64,000 bases of DNA from positions 445,593,531-445,657,530 of the forward strand of contig CM077665.1 in the NCBI GenBank assembly GCA_039707655.1, given 5' to 3'. Source of the stretch: Elymus sibiricus. Lineage: Eukaryota > Streptophyta > Magnoliopsida > Poales > Poaceae. The notes under the pieces were generated by a model that saw only the letters and a program-made list of their open reading frames with translations, ran no database searches and was not told where the DNA came from. A program made the position numbers and the translations under genes. Below, piece by piece: positions 54,998 to 64,000 of this stretch. Position 1 is the first letter of the stretch, and each line of letters opens with the position of its first letter.

Positions 54998-55420
54998 TGT
55001 CGGTTCTGAATCCGACATACCTCGTGGTAGGGGTCCTAAGTTTGGCGTCTTGGAGAGATGGTAACATGGACACCAGACTACCCAGGTTCGGGCTCTCTCA
55101 AGGAGATAATACCCTACGTCCTGCTTTTGATTGTATTCATATGGGGGATAGTACATAGTACATGTATCTACCACGAGGTTGTTGTGATGAATCTAGATTG
55201 AGGTTGTCTATCGACTAGCCTGGCCTCGGTTTATATAATGCACCACATGCCTAGGGTTTAGAGGAGTCCTTATCTTGTGCGCCAAGTCTTGTGGAATCTT
55301 CCTCGTATGCATCATGGGCTGTCCGAACTGGCCCATTAGTGAACCGTCCTGGGGGTCCTCAGCCCGACCCACTAGTAGGGAGACGACGTGGTGAGTACCC
55401 CCTAGTCCAGGACACCATCA
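54998..55420 (-). mobile_element. 5' LTR of Gypsy A
   Basis: 423 bp, TGATGGTGTCC...CCGACA on the minus strand, TATA (minus tatataaa) at 55230-55237. Few differences from the 3' LTR. Confidence 0.9.
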
Positions 55421-58400
55421 AACACCGTAGCACTTCCCCTCAGGCACACGAACCGCGTATATCAGATATCCTGGATCCTGCGAGGTGCGAAGGCTTATCT
55501 CAGTTGAGAGCACATGGTCATGCAGTCTCCTGAGATCCCTTGATATGCCCTCCAGCGGACCCGGTGGTAGCATCGGCTTGCCCGTGACATGGTACATCAC
55601 CGCACCTTTGACCAGTACACGGTCTGCAAAATCGGTCGGCGGGGCTGACTGGCTGCTAGAAGCTTTGGCCTATTTGTAGGCAGTAGAGCCTTTCCTCGGC
55701 GGTCTCTTCCTCTCTTTTTTCTTGGGCTGGCCTTCCAGACCCTTCCTTAACCCTGCCACCAGTGTTGTCGGGCAAAGCACTGTACGACCCTCGGCTAGTT
55801 GACCCTGCGTTGAGGCGGCATCTGGAGGCGTGTCCTGTGAGGATTGCATGAAGAGAGACTTCTTGCAATCAACCCTAGGACGTTCCTGCCCGGGCACATC
55901 ATCCATCTCCTCATCCGCATGTTGACAGCCCGAGTAATATGACTGACTCATCATTTCTACGTCCTCATAGGCTCCTGTATTGAGGAACCGAAGAGGGTCC
56001 TCCTCGTCCATCCCATCATCCATTCTTTGTTCTACGGGGGCAATTACGTCATCCACTATTGGACCCCCTTCCTCGCGTCGTCCGCCGCTCTCACCTAGCA
56101 CTACAGGTGCTGGTAATTGCGTAGGAGGGTTGGTGGTGTTCATACCTGCTTGCTAATGTGTGGTTATTGGTGTGCTCTCGGCCGCCTCCAAACGAAGAAG
56201 ATTCTTCGGCCACAGCAGCATCCAACCCTTGTAGTCTCCAAGCCTCATCGGGGTCTCGTCCTCCTCTCCCTGAGCTGTACTGGAGGAGGCAAATCCTCGT
56301 GGCCCACTTTCACACTCGACAAGTTAACCATGAAGTTTCCAACGGGGATCGGCTGGTCGTGGAACGTGAGTTCCAAGGGCTTCGTTATCACTGCCTTTCC
56401 CATGTCCACCTTCTGGCCTTTGATCATGTAGAGTACGGCGCATGGGGTTTTGTCAGCCTCCAAAGACATGTCTGCAGCGTAAAACATCCAAAAGGCAACG
56501 AAAACGGGAGATTGTAGATATATGTTGGTGCGACGTGTAATTACCGTGAGGGAGTCGAGGTCAGCGAAAGACGAAAGCCCGCCTAGCACGCCAGAGACAG
56601 AGGACGGGCTGCTATGAGCGGGTGTGGGTGCGGGTGCGGGAGCAGGTGATGGTGCGGTTGTGATGTTCACCGAGTTGCTCCCGACAAAGCTTGGCATGGG
56701 AAAATCATGTGTCCTCTTCTGTGGATTTTCCTTCTTCCAGTTGATGATAGTCGGGATCAAGTTAGTAGCAAAATCATTTCTGCAGGCAGCTACAGCTGCA
56801 TCGACTGCCTGCTGGACCAACTCATTTTTGGCCTGAGCTGCTTTTTCCTCGTCCTCAGCTGCTTTTTTCTCTAACGCAAGCCTCACCCTCTCGTCGATGT
56901 CCGCCTGACTAAAGAACTTCTTTTTCTGCTTCTTGGCCTCCAGGCTCTCGTTATAATAGAACTTCCACGTGGCGCCATCTCCGACGCCGTGCACACGTCC
57001 ATATTGCGGCTGTTGGTCCAAAGAGAGTCCCTTCAATTCGTTCAAGGCCCGGTTGAGAGGGGTGTCCCACTTGGGCCTCATCGACGAAGAGTCGCTTTCG
57101 GCCGCAAGCCTGTGTTGCTTCTCCTGCAAAAGGAACATGAACCATTTACGAATGTGTAGTCGACTTGATCAGAAGCTAAATGTAAGGTGGCAAAAGAATA
57201 ATTACCAGTATTCTAATCAATTTCCCCGTGATCGGGTCCTTGTAAAAAACCTTCTTTTCCTTGTCCCACTTGTATCGGGCCCTGATGAAGTCATGCTCCA
57301 ACGGGTCGGTGAACTGCGTGAAGGGGTCTAGGATCCCCGCGGCTTCACGTTCCGCGTCCTCCTTATCCCATATGGGCCTTTTGCCAAGGTAGCAACGGCT
57401 TCCGAGGCATTGGTTCCCTGTGTTCCTTTGCTGAAGCTCCTTGTATTTCTTACACTTAGGGCCTCTTTGATTCGTAGGATTTTGAAAACATAGGAATAGG
57501 AAAAGTATAGGGTTAGAGTGGCATGTCCATTTGAACCCTATAGGATTAGCAATGAGTGTTTGATGCCATAGGAAAAACAAAGGAATTGTAAAAGGAGATT
57601 GGAGTGGATGTTAGATTTCCTATGAAATGTAGTACAAAAGATTCCATAGGAAAAAAATCCTATGAGATCCAATCCTATGAATCAAAGGACCAATCTAGGA
57701 AAAATTCCTAAGGATCTCAATCCTCCAAAAACCCTATAGCATTCCTTTAAATCAAAGGAGGCCTTAGCCTTGGCTGTGTCGGTAGCGCAAGTGTCCTTGA
57801 ACTTTTCGAACTCCTCTTCTGTAAGTGTCGGATTATCCTCTAAAATCTTGGACAGGGGTTCATCAGCCTCAATAGCTCGTTTCACCCTCCCTTTCTAGGA
57901 TGCCAAATCATTTCTGAACATTTCCATGGCGTGGTTGTTAATCTTTTTCATGGCAGGATCATCCCACGGGTCTTCTATGTTGTCATCCCGGCCGAGGAAC
58001 TGGAATCTCTTGTGCAGCTTCGTTAGGAGCAACTGCTCCATATTTGGCTTACTCCTTAAGTCATTATCGTTGATGCTCGCGGTTTCCCGTAGGATGCATC
58101 TGACTTGGTTCCCGTAGCACTTGCGAGCTTCAGCCGGCTCTAATGGCTCAAATTTTCCGAGGTGCATCTTTGTGACTAGCAGTCTTCCGATGCCGAGTTT
58201 GTTAGGTTTTCGTGTCCTCTTCTTCTGCTTCTTCTTTTTGTTAGCGGATTCAACGCTGGTACCTTCCGCGCCGGTACCTTCCGCGCCAGTCTCGGCGCCG
58301 CCATCGGTGTCGATGTTGGTGTTAGTACCATCGTCATCTAGGGTGCCCTGCAAACCTTGACCGTGCTGACTAGATAAAAAGTCAAGGTAGGCATGTTCAC

Positions 58401-58461
58401 GGTCATATTGTATGTCGTCTGCAGCGTGGTCAGAAGCCCCGGTTTCTTCGTTGTTCGACAT
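55421..58461 (-). pseudogene. Main CACTA gene: coiled-coil/TNPA-like protein with Ulp1-like C-terminus
   Basis: ATG at 58461 (MSNNEETGASDHAADDIQYD). Exon 1 has an NLS-like basic patch (KKKKQKKRTRKPNK) and runs to a GT donor at 57205. It is broken by a TAG at 57897-57895 and by the Harbinger MITE 57459-57763. An 82-bp intron (57205-57124) and a 73-bp intron (56544-56472), both GT-AG, follow; exon 2 has a Lys/Glu-rich coiled coil (SLEAKKQKKKFFSQADIDER, EKKAAEDEEKAAQAKNELVQ). Later exons are acidic (56143-55670), ending in the Ulp1-like segment (55600-55421) that continues at 39671. This is the second CACTA gene (TNPA/ORF2 class), probably binding subterminal repeats. Confidence 0.68.
57459..57763. 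mobile_element. Tourist/Harbinger MITE in CACTA exon 1
   Basis: Termini gggcctctttgattcgtagg and (reverse complement) ggcctcctttgatttaaagg, 305 bp, TSD TTA at 57456-57458 and 57764-57766. Interrupts the frame between the FEKFKDTCATDTAKAK and KYKELQQRNTG segments. Confidence 0.9.
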
Positions 58462-58608
58462 GTTTCCTACGATTAAGTCTGCTCGTTTAATTCTTAAAGT
58501 AATAAAATGATTAATGACATAAAAAAAGGTCTATGGTTTTCCGGAATGTCGTTTCATTCCCGTCGCAGTAAATCCCGGGCACTCGATATGCCTACTTTCT
58601 AGCACAAG

Positions 58609-59094
58609 TGTAAGTGCATATTTATACCCTAATGGTTTTGGTGATTGATGAAAATATATTTGCGGACTAACCGGGTGCACTAAGCTTTCAGAGATTATCA
58701 GGTGGCACGAGATGGTTAATTTCCCCTCCGGTGGGTAAAAGAGAAGACGGTTATTTTCCAATTATTTAGTGTTGGTGGACTTGAGTTGTAGGGAACTTCG
58801 TACTATCAAGAGAGGGTCCATATTTGGAAAGGTCTGGTGGAATCAACATGTACACATTTGCACCCCGTCCTTTCCCGGTAACTGGAGCTCTGCCTTGTGC
58901 CCTTGGATGCCTCAGAGTTGTCTGGGTGGTAGTACCGCTGTGATGAGTGGTAGTACCGCTGGATGACCCTGGCACCTCACGCGGGGCATCAGACACTTGT
59001 CTGATGACCTGCGCCTCCAGAGCAGCAGCGGTGGCCTGCTACTACTGCTGTCTCTGTGAGGGCGGTAGTACCGCCACTACTGCATGATGCTGCT
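58609..59094. mobile_element. LTR-like fragment
   Basis: Begins tgtaagtgcatatttatacc directly at the CACTA break and contains ggtagtaccgctg repeats (58931-59075), the same motif family as in the Copia LTR at 9430. No PBS or second LTR seen. Truncated; family not identified. Confidence 0.4.
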
Positions 59095-59236
59095 AACGCG
59101 ACACATCAATCAGAGACCCTTCGACAAAACTGTGTGCGATGACCAAATCGCAAACGGTATAGTTATAGCTCGGTCGCTAATGACGTTAACTGTGTGCGAT
59201 GGTGTATCCATCAAATACGATCTAAAAAATAGTTGC

Positions 59237-59660
59237 GTGTGCGATGTTTGGCAAACAGTTGCCCTAGATAAACTGTTTGCGATTGGGTAATATAACACAA
59301 ACGCTTATAAAAATACAAGTGTGTGCGATGTACTACATACAGTTCACCCCGATAAACTGTTTGCGCTGATCAAGCAGAACACAAACGATTATCCAGATGA
59401 TCACGTGTGCGATAGATGGCATACAGGTCACTCGGATGAACTGTTTGTGATGAGGTAAAAGAACATAAACGGTTACATAGATCAAGATGTGTGTGATAGA
59501 CAACATACATGCCACTGGGATGAACTGTGTGCGATAAGCAAAACTAACACAGATGGTTTCTCAGATCAAGATGTGTGTGATGTACACAAGCCACTCGGAT
59601 GTGTTGCGGGCAAACGGTTCCGTATAAAAAACTGTCAGGGACTGATGAAATCATCACCGA
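59237..59660. repeat. 84-bp tandem array, five units
   Basis: The motif gtgtg(c/t)gat starts at 59237, 59321, 59405, 59489 and 59573, exactly 84 bp apart each time. Each unit also holds acagtt..., gatgaactgtttgcgat and an acaaacggtt-like block, so it consists of two related half-units. Degenerate, out-of-phase copies extend left to about 59115. It lies immediately 3' of the exonuclease-like pseudogene copy 1 (minus strand). Confidence 0.88.
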
Positions 59661-59891
59661 CAGATTTGGTTGTTTATTCCGTATGCGATGTGATTTGCTA
59701 AATCTGCCCACAAACATGTATGCTCTATTTAGAAGAACATGATTGCATAACCAAATTAAGCATCCAATACACACATAACATTGGCGCACACCTTAATAAA
59801 CTATTACATGCATAATAAACTTATCCCTCTAAAACTATGAATATTTCTGCATAGAGGGAGTATGAGAATTGAGAAACGATCATCAAATCAT

Positions 59892-60285
59892 CTACTTCTT
59901 GTGACGCTTGCCGCCAGCGCTCTGCTTGTGGCTTGATTCCTCGTTGTCTTCAGGTAGGAGGCACTTCCTCGTTGGGGCTATTGACAAACCTGGTGAAACG
60001 CTCGCAAGGCACTGTGGCCAGGCAGTAGTGGTAGAGGAGGACGTGATGGCCGACGCACAACTGGGCGACGGCAACCTTCTGATCATGCCTGGCACGAGCG
60101 CCGGTGTAAGCGAGGTCGAAGCCGACCACTTTGTACCTATCATCCGCATCAAGCAGCCGCTCCATGGTGTCGATGGAGTCCTCCACCATGCCCGGGTCGT
60201 TGGTGTACACCACTGTGAGGCCCGTCTTCCTCATGTGGGTCTCCACATGATGCACGCCGAACTCCATTGGAGCGCCGCTGGACAT
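59892..60285 (-). pseudogene. Werner-type 3'-5' exonuclease-like gene, copy 1, internal deletion
   Basis: ATG at 60285 (MSSGAPMEFGVHHVETHMRK), then TVVYTNDPGMVEDSIDTMER and YKVVGFDLAYTGARARHDQK, VAVAQLCVGHHVLLYHYCLA, RFTRFVNSP: the first half of a DEDDy/WRN-type exonuclease fold. Motif I should read DxE, but is D-L-A. After FVNSP the sequence jumps, out of frame, to the C-terminal tail (RKCLLPEDNEESSHKQ...KRHKK, stop at 59892). About 110 codons with motifs II and III are lost; the junction lies in gaggaagtgcctcc, which copy 2 keeps in its intact form. Confidence 0.68.
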
Positions 60286-60540
60286 CCTCTCTGTATGCGT
60301 CGTCCAGGGTGCACTTATTGTGTTGTGGGGCGCGATCGAAAGCGTGAAGAGACTATGGTTAATGGCCGTGGGTATAAATGGGGGCCGGACGTCCTGGAAA
60401 ACTGGCACGTCCGGATGGCAGTTTTTGCAGCGCGTGATTCAGTCGTGGAGCACGTAACTGCATGGGGCGACGCGCGTGGCGCAACCGCATGCATATGGAG
60501 CCCCGAACGTGATCGTGGCCCGGCCCCAACCGCTGGCAGA

Positions 60541-60642
60541 GCACGCGCGGAGGGGCGCGAGAGCAGAGCACGCGCAGGGGCGAGAGAGCAGAGCACGCGC
60601 AGGGACGCGAGAGCAGAGCACGCGGTGGGACGCAAGGTCGAA
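60541..60642. repeat. GC-rich minisatellite, four units of 25-27 bp
   Basis: Units of gcacgcg(c/g)(a/g)ggg(g/a)cg and cgagagcaga start at 60541, 60568, 60593 and 60618. It replaces the sequence that should follow the FDLA motif of fragment 3. Confidence 0.88.
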
Positions 60643-60804
60643 CCAGACCACTATGTACTTGTCCTCGTCAAGTAACATGTACATGACGTTGGAGTTCTCC
60701 ATCCAGATCGGATGTTTGGTGTACACCACGAACAGACAGGGCGTGTCCACTACGGCATGCATGGTGAACTGGCGCTCGTCGTCGGCAGCCACTGGGAGCG
60801 CCAT
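60630..60804 (-). pseudogene. Exonuclease-like gene, fragment 3 (N-terminal 58 codons)
   Basis: ATG at 60804 (MALPVAADDERQFTMHAVVD), then FVVYTKHPIWMENSNVMYML and LDEDKYIVVWFDLA, aligning residue for residue with the N-terminus of copy 1 up to motif I, where it runs into the minisatellite at 60642. Again D-L-A and not D-x-E. Confidence 0.6.
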
Positions 60805-60944
60805 TGGAGCCGCGCAGGATACCCTCGGTCGTGGTTCTGCTTCTTAAGGTCCGGATATTAATCGTCAATTGCATATTGATGTCCAAATATTAATCGGCCA
60901 TTGCATACTAAGGAAAAGATAGTACTACCAAAATAAGAGTCTCC

Positions 60945-61225
60945 CTCATAAGATGTCATTTTCATGGTTGTATGTGATACCCGGCAAACAGGTCGTTTGG
61001 ACGAACTGTTTGTGTTGATCAAAAGTAACACAAACGATTCTGCGTAACAAGATGTGTGTGATACCCGGTAAACAGGTCAGTACTCGGAATTGGGTGGGAA
61101 GACGGATAAAAAGACAGACGATTTCTGATAATAAGGTGTGTGTGATGTGGCCTATGGGCAAACACTTGCTCGCACCCAATTGTCTGTGATTGTTGAAATC
61201 ATCACCGACGTGTTCGTTTCTATAA
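60945..61225. repeat. Second 84-bp tandem array, three units
   Basis: gt(a/g)tgtgat starts at 60970, 61054 and 61138, again exactly 84 bp apart. Units share acccgg(c/t)aaacagg, gaactgtttgtgttgatc and acacaaacgatt with the first array. It lies 3' of exonuclease-like copy 2 (minus strand), the same relative position as array 1 to copy 1. Confidence 0.85.
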
Positions 61226-61404
61226 TCGTAAGCGATGTGATCTGCTATGTCTGCATATAACATCTATGCTCTGTCTACAGAATAACATCATGATTGCATA
61301 ACCTAAATAAACATCCAATTACATTACTGACTACAGATAACATTTGCACACATCAATTAACAAGTACATGCATACTAAACTAGTAGTGACGATCATCAAA
61401 TCAT

Positions 61405-61904
61405 TCATCTATTGTTCTTGTGACGAGGGGTGCCGATCGGCGAAGGACGGAGGCACTTCCTCATGTCAACGATCCGCCTGCACATCTCGTAGCTTACGTA
61501 CACGTCCTTGGCCGCGTACTTGACGTGATCTTCATCCAGTCTTCGGACCCAGGCGCGGTGCCAGGCAACCTTCTTCTTGCAGACATCCTTAATGCCTCTG
61601 TAGTAGGGGTCGATGATGGCCATGGCGAGGTCAACCAGGGAGTCCTTATGCTTCTCCTTGCCGCCCAAGATCTTGTACATGTATTGGATGTCCACAAGAT
61701 TCCGGCAGTCCAAGCCAGTCGTCTTGAGCACCTTTTCATATTTGGTGGTGTCCACCGTACCGAATATGTAATCGGGGTTGTTGACAAACCTGGCAAATCG
61801 ATCGCAAGGCCTTGTGGCCAGGCAGTAGTGGTAGACGAGGACGTAATGGCCCACGCATAGCTGGGCGACGGCAACCTTCTGATCATGCCCGGCACGACCG
61901 CCGG
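61405..61904 (-). pseudogene. Exonuclease-like gene, copy 2, 5' end removed by Gypsy D
   Basis: The frame enters from the LTR junction at 61904 in the segment after motif I (GRAGHDQKVAVAQLCVGHYV) and is open to TAG at 61405: LVYHYCLATRPCDRFARFVN, then LKTTGLDCRNLVDIQYMYKI (motif II region with Asp), LVDLAMAIIDPYY and DEDHVKYAAKDVYVSYEM (motif III YxxxD, as in DEDDy exonucleases), tail RKCLRPSPIGTPRHKNNR. Without motif I it cannot be active. The homologous position in copy 1 is intact across the insertion point. Family role: removal of 3' nucleotides from DNA or RNA ends. Confidence 0.75.
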
Positions 61905-62518
61905 TGTCGTGGTTTTGTCACGGCATGATGTCCTCGAGAGAACTTAGGCGTGAGGCCATCGCAACTAGGTGGCGGCTTGAGAGGGGTTGGTCGGAATCGA
62001 GAGACGCGAGTTTACCCAGGTTCGGCCCCTCCGATGGAGGTAAAAGCCTACGTCCTGCTTTGTGTCTATATTGATGATGATGATGATCTCGATTACAAGG
62101 GTGCGGGATCGCTACCTCTAATCTTGAGAGCCTCTAGTCTGTCTATCTCTAATGACTTGAACTTGTCCCTCTAGGGGTGCCTTACCCCTCCTTATATAGG
62201 TTGAAGGGGTAGGTTTACATGTAGAGTCCTACTAGGAGTAGGACTTGGACTAGTCTCTCTCTTGAATCCTAATCCGGGTCTTGTTTCCCTTTTGAGGGAG
62301 TCTTTCCTTTCCTTGGGCCTTCTCTGTGAGCCGGCCCACCATAACATGAGTCGGCCCTCCCATGAGTCGCCTTCTGGGCCGTTGGTCTTGTCGTTCGTCT
62401 GACCCGCCTGCAGGGTCATCAGTGAGCCGCCAAGTTTAGCCGGGTCACCAGTGAGTCGCCAAGTCCCGGCCGGGTCATACTTTAGGCCGGGTTATATCAC
62501 GGGGTAATATGCCCGACA
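61905..62518 (-). mobile_element. 3' LTR of Gypsy D
   Basis: 614 bp; minus strand starts TGTCGGGCATATTACCCCGT and ends GTGACAAAACCACGACA. Minus-strand TATA box tatataag at 62191-62198. A polypurine-type tract (minus acctgggggctaa) at 62519-62531 shows this is the 3' LTR. Left flank gccgg (61900-61904) is the expected target duplication; its partner lies outside the window. Confidence 0.85.
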
Positions 62519-64000
62519 TTAGCCCCCAGGTTAGCTTGAATTTATTCATGGTAAGCTCCTGAAATAAAAATAACAAATGTGTTAAAGGACTGGCTTGCTC
62601 CCCTAGCCGGATTAAAGAAGTAGCTCCTTGAAAGTCCGCGTTTCTTCTTCATATTAACGAGCCGTCTTCACAAACATCGTGCAGGTCCATGTCCTTTGCA
62701 AAATATTGGGAATAAAACACTCATATGCCGTTGAGTCGGCCTCCAATGCTTTGGCTTGATGAAAAATATTGGAGATAAGAAAACCATATGAAGTTGAGGC
62801 AGCTTTCCATTGCTTCAATTAGGAATAGAAATTTGTCCACTGTTAAATCATTTTCAACTTTATGAAGCCGGGTTGCTTATATAGACTCTGCTGGGTTATG
62901 ATCTTTTGATAATGCCGGGTCATGATTGTTGATGACGCCGGGTCAAACAACTGGGCTCCAGCTGACTTGATAAAATTATTGGGAATAAATAAATCCATGT
63001 GATGTTGAGCTGGTCTTTCAATGCTTCAGCTCCATGAAGAAATGAGATCTGTCTCGCTAACAATTGACATCTTGAAAGTGTTCTTCTATTTTTATATCCA
63101 TATTACCTGTAGCCCCCAAGCTCCAAGTTTATCCATGATGACTTGGTGCTTCTCAATAATATCTTTGATTGTGTGTCTTGTCTGCAACAGCCTGGGACTT
63201 GTAATTGTCTTTATACTTTATAGAACTTCAGCCAGTGTAGCCCCCAAGTGCCGGGTTGTCTTGCCTGCAACAACCTGGGACTTTGAACTTGGTGTTGAAT
63301 GTTTCAGAAATCTGGGTTGTCATCTGAGTCGCCAGATATAAACTGAGTGTCTTGTATTTCACATGTGTAGCCCCCAAGGGCCGGCTCATCAGTATGTGAT
63401 GGGCCGGGTCTTCAATTTAGACCTTATAATCTGTTTGAACAGCTGAATACTGTAGCCCCCAAGTGCCGGGTCGCATGCCTGCATCGACTTGGGACTTTAG
63501 AAAATTTTGCTCTGAGCAGTGTAGCCCCAAGGGCCGGGTCATTATACAATAATGAGCAGGAATTTTTTGTCGATCTGATCATATAGACTTGAGGAGCAAT
63601 GTGTAGTCTCCAAGGGCTGGCTCAGTAAAACAATACTGGGTTGGGACTTAGAAAAAGATAAAAAGGCCGGCTCATCTCCTTGAGATAACAGGGTCTTGTT
63701 GACAATGTAATTATTTGAAAAACAACTTGCATTAGCCCCCAAGTGACGTGGTGCATGCTTGCAGCGACATGGGATTTGCATACTTGATAAAAACTGGACT
63801 TGAATAATGTAGCCCCCAAGTGCCGGTCGTATGCCTGCAACGATTCGGGACTATTCCTTTCATTGCATAATAAAATCATATCCACTGTCTAGATGACGTT
63901 GCCAAAAGCCTTGCATATCAATGTTGAACCATGCTCCTTGCTGTAAGCTGGTATTTTTTGGATGAAGGAATAATAGCCATTACTCTGAAGGGGCTTTGAA
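62519..64000 (-). mobile_element. Gypsy D internal region, 3' part, non-coding
   Basis: No reading frame. Holds at least nine copies of tagcccccaag(t/g)gccggg-type motifs (62519, 63112, 63237, 63367, 63453, 63521, 63603, 63734, 63809), each resembling the real polypurine tract beside the LTR. Runs off the window. Confidence 0.75.

Larger units (their letters stand above)
39672..55420 (-). mobile_element. Gypsy-type retrotransposon A without pol, carrying Gypsy B
   Basis: Two LTRs of about 424 bp (39672-40095 and 54998-55420) in the same orientation. Near-target duplication aacaa / aacac. Polypurine-type tract (minus ggttcagggggctac) at 40096-40110 and primer site at 54980-54997 fix the minus orientation. 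After subtracting Gypsy B the interior is about 4.1 kb with no gag or pol frames, so A depends on a partner in trans. It inserted in the Ulp1-like CDS of the CACTA. Confidence 0.88.
37687..58608 (-). mobile_element. CACTA transposon, split by Gypsy A, right end truncated
   Basis: The left terminus is cactactagggaaaatcc at 37687, followed by subterminal repeats cgcgctactgcta/tagcagtagcg to about 37945, typical of Triticeae CACTA elements. Coding sequence on the minus strand resumes across Gypsy A: left flank ends gaagaacaa (39671) and right flank starts aacac (55421), and the Ulp1-like protein reads across both. Without inserts the element is about 5 kb. On the right, homology stops near 58608 at an LTR fragment, so the other terminus is lost. 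No TNP2 transposase is present, so it is non-autonomous. Confidence 0.8.

Noticed and set aside
56117..56517. Plus-strand open frames over the CACTA gene
   Set aside because: Antisense to coding exons with good splice sites.
59237..59660. CRISPR-like array
   Set aside because: Units are contiguous 84-bp tandem repeats without unique spacers of fixed size, and the context is a plant nuclear genome.
59908..60675. 255-codon plus-strand open frame across exonuclease copy 1
   Set aside because: It is antisense to a recognisable protein on the minus strand and its product shows no family pattern.

Overview
The window is typical of a large Triticeae grass genome (wheat, Aegilops or barley type). 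The 8281-10123 sequence is recognisably an Angela/BARE-1/WIS Copia LTR. Gypsy LTRs with tRNA-Asp or tRNA-iMet primer sites, CACTA, Mutator-like, Harbinger and Stowaway elements, and LINE fragments are nested in one another. Species cannot be fixed from sequence alone, and TE family names come from memory, not from a search.

Layout. 1-3671: minus-strand Gypsy 5' LTR, split by a 2.07 kb Mutator-like element with a perfect 9-bp target duplication; the LTR sits inside a decayed LINE (3672-6342). 6343-17130: rearranged Gypsy element with internal sequence on both sides of one LTR, plus a nested Copia solo LTR. 17131-22256: unrecognised GC-rich DNA, a pol-less Gypsy remnant, and a second LINE whose RT is split by a Harbinger MITE. 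22506-22651: a U2 snRNA 5' fragment still carrying a plant snRNA promoter; a second U2 fragment lies at 27694. 22775-28485: MITEs, a candidate Helitron with internal tandem repeats, and small Mutator-like elements. 28500-34440: low-copy DNA holding the only gene I regard as intact, a single-exon SAUR (30952-31308). 35367-35723: a B3-domain pseudogene. 36360-37066: an AT-rich minisatellite.

37687-58608 is one CACTA transposon (minus-strand genes: a coiled-coil/Ulp1-like protein and a small RNase H1-N-domain membrane protein). It was invaded by Gypsy A (39672-55420, no pol), which was itself invaded by Gypsy B (42877-53649, a Tekay/Del-type chromovirus with 3.4 kb LTRs, perfect TSD gctgg, an extra ORF upstream of gag, and a gag-RT deletion fusion). 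Harbinger MITE 57459-57763 sits in a CACTA exon.

58609-64000: an LTR fragment, then a compound locus with three broken copies of a Werner-type 3'-5' exonuclease-like gene and two arrays with an exact 84-bp period, ended by the 3' LTR of Gypsy D, which runs off the window.

Most worth pursuing: the exonuclease plus 84-bp array unit, the polypurine-tract-like motifs repeated inside three unrelated Gypsy families, the pre-gag ORF of Gypsy B, and the promoter-bearing U2 fragment. Apart from SAUR, every coding region is broken or truncated.
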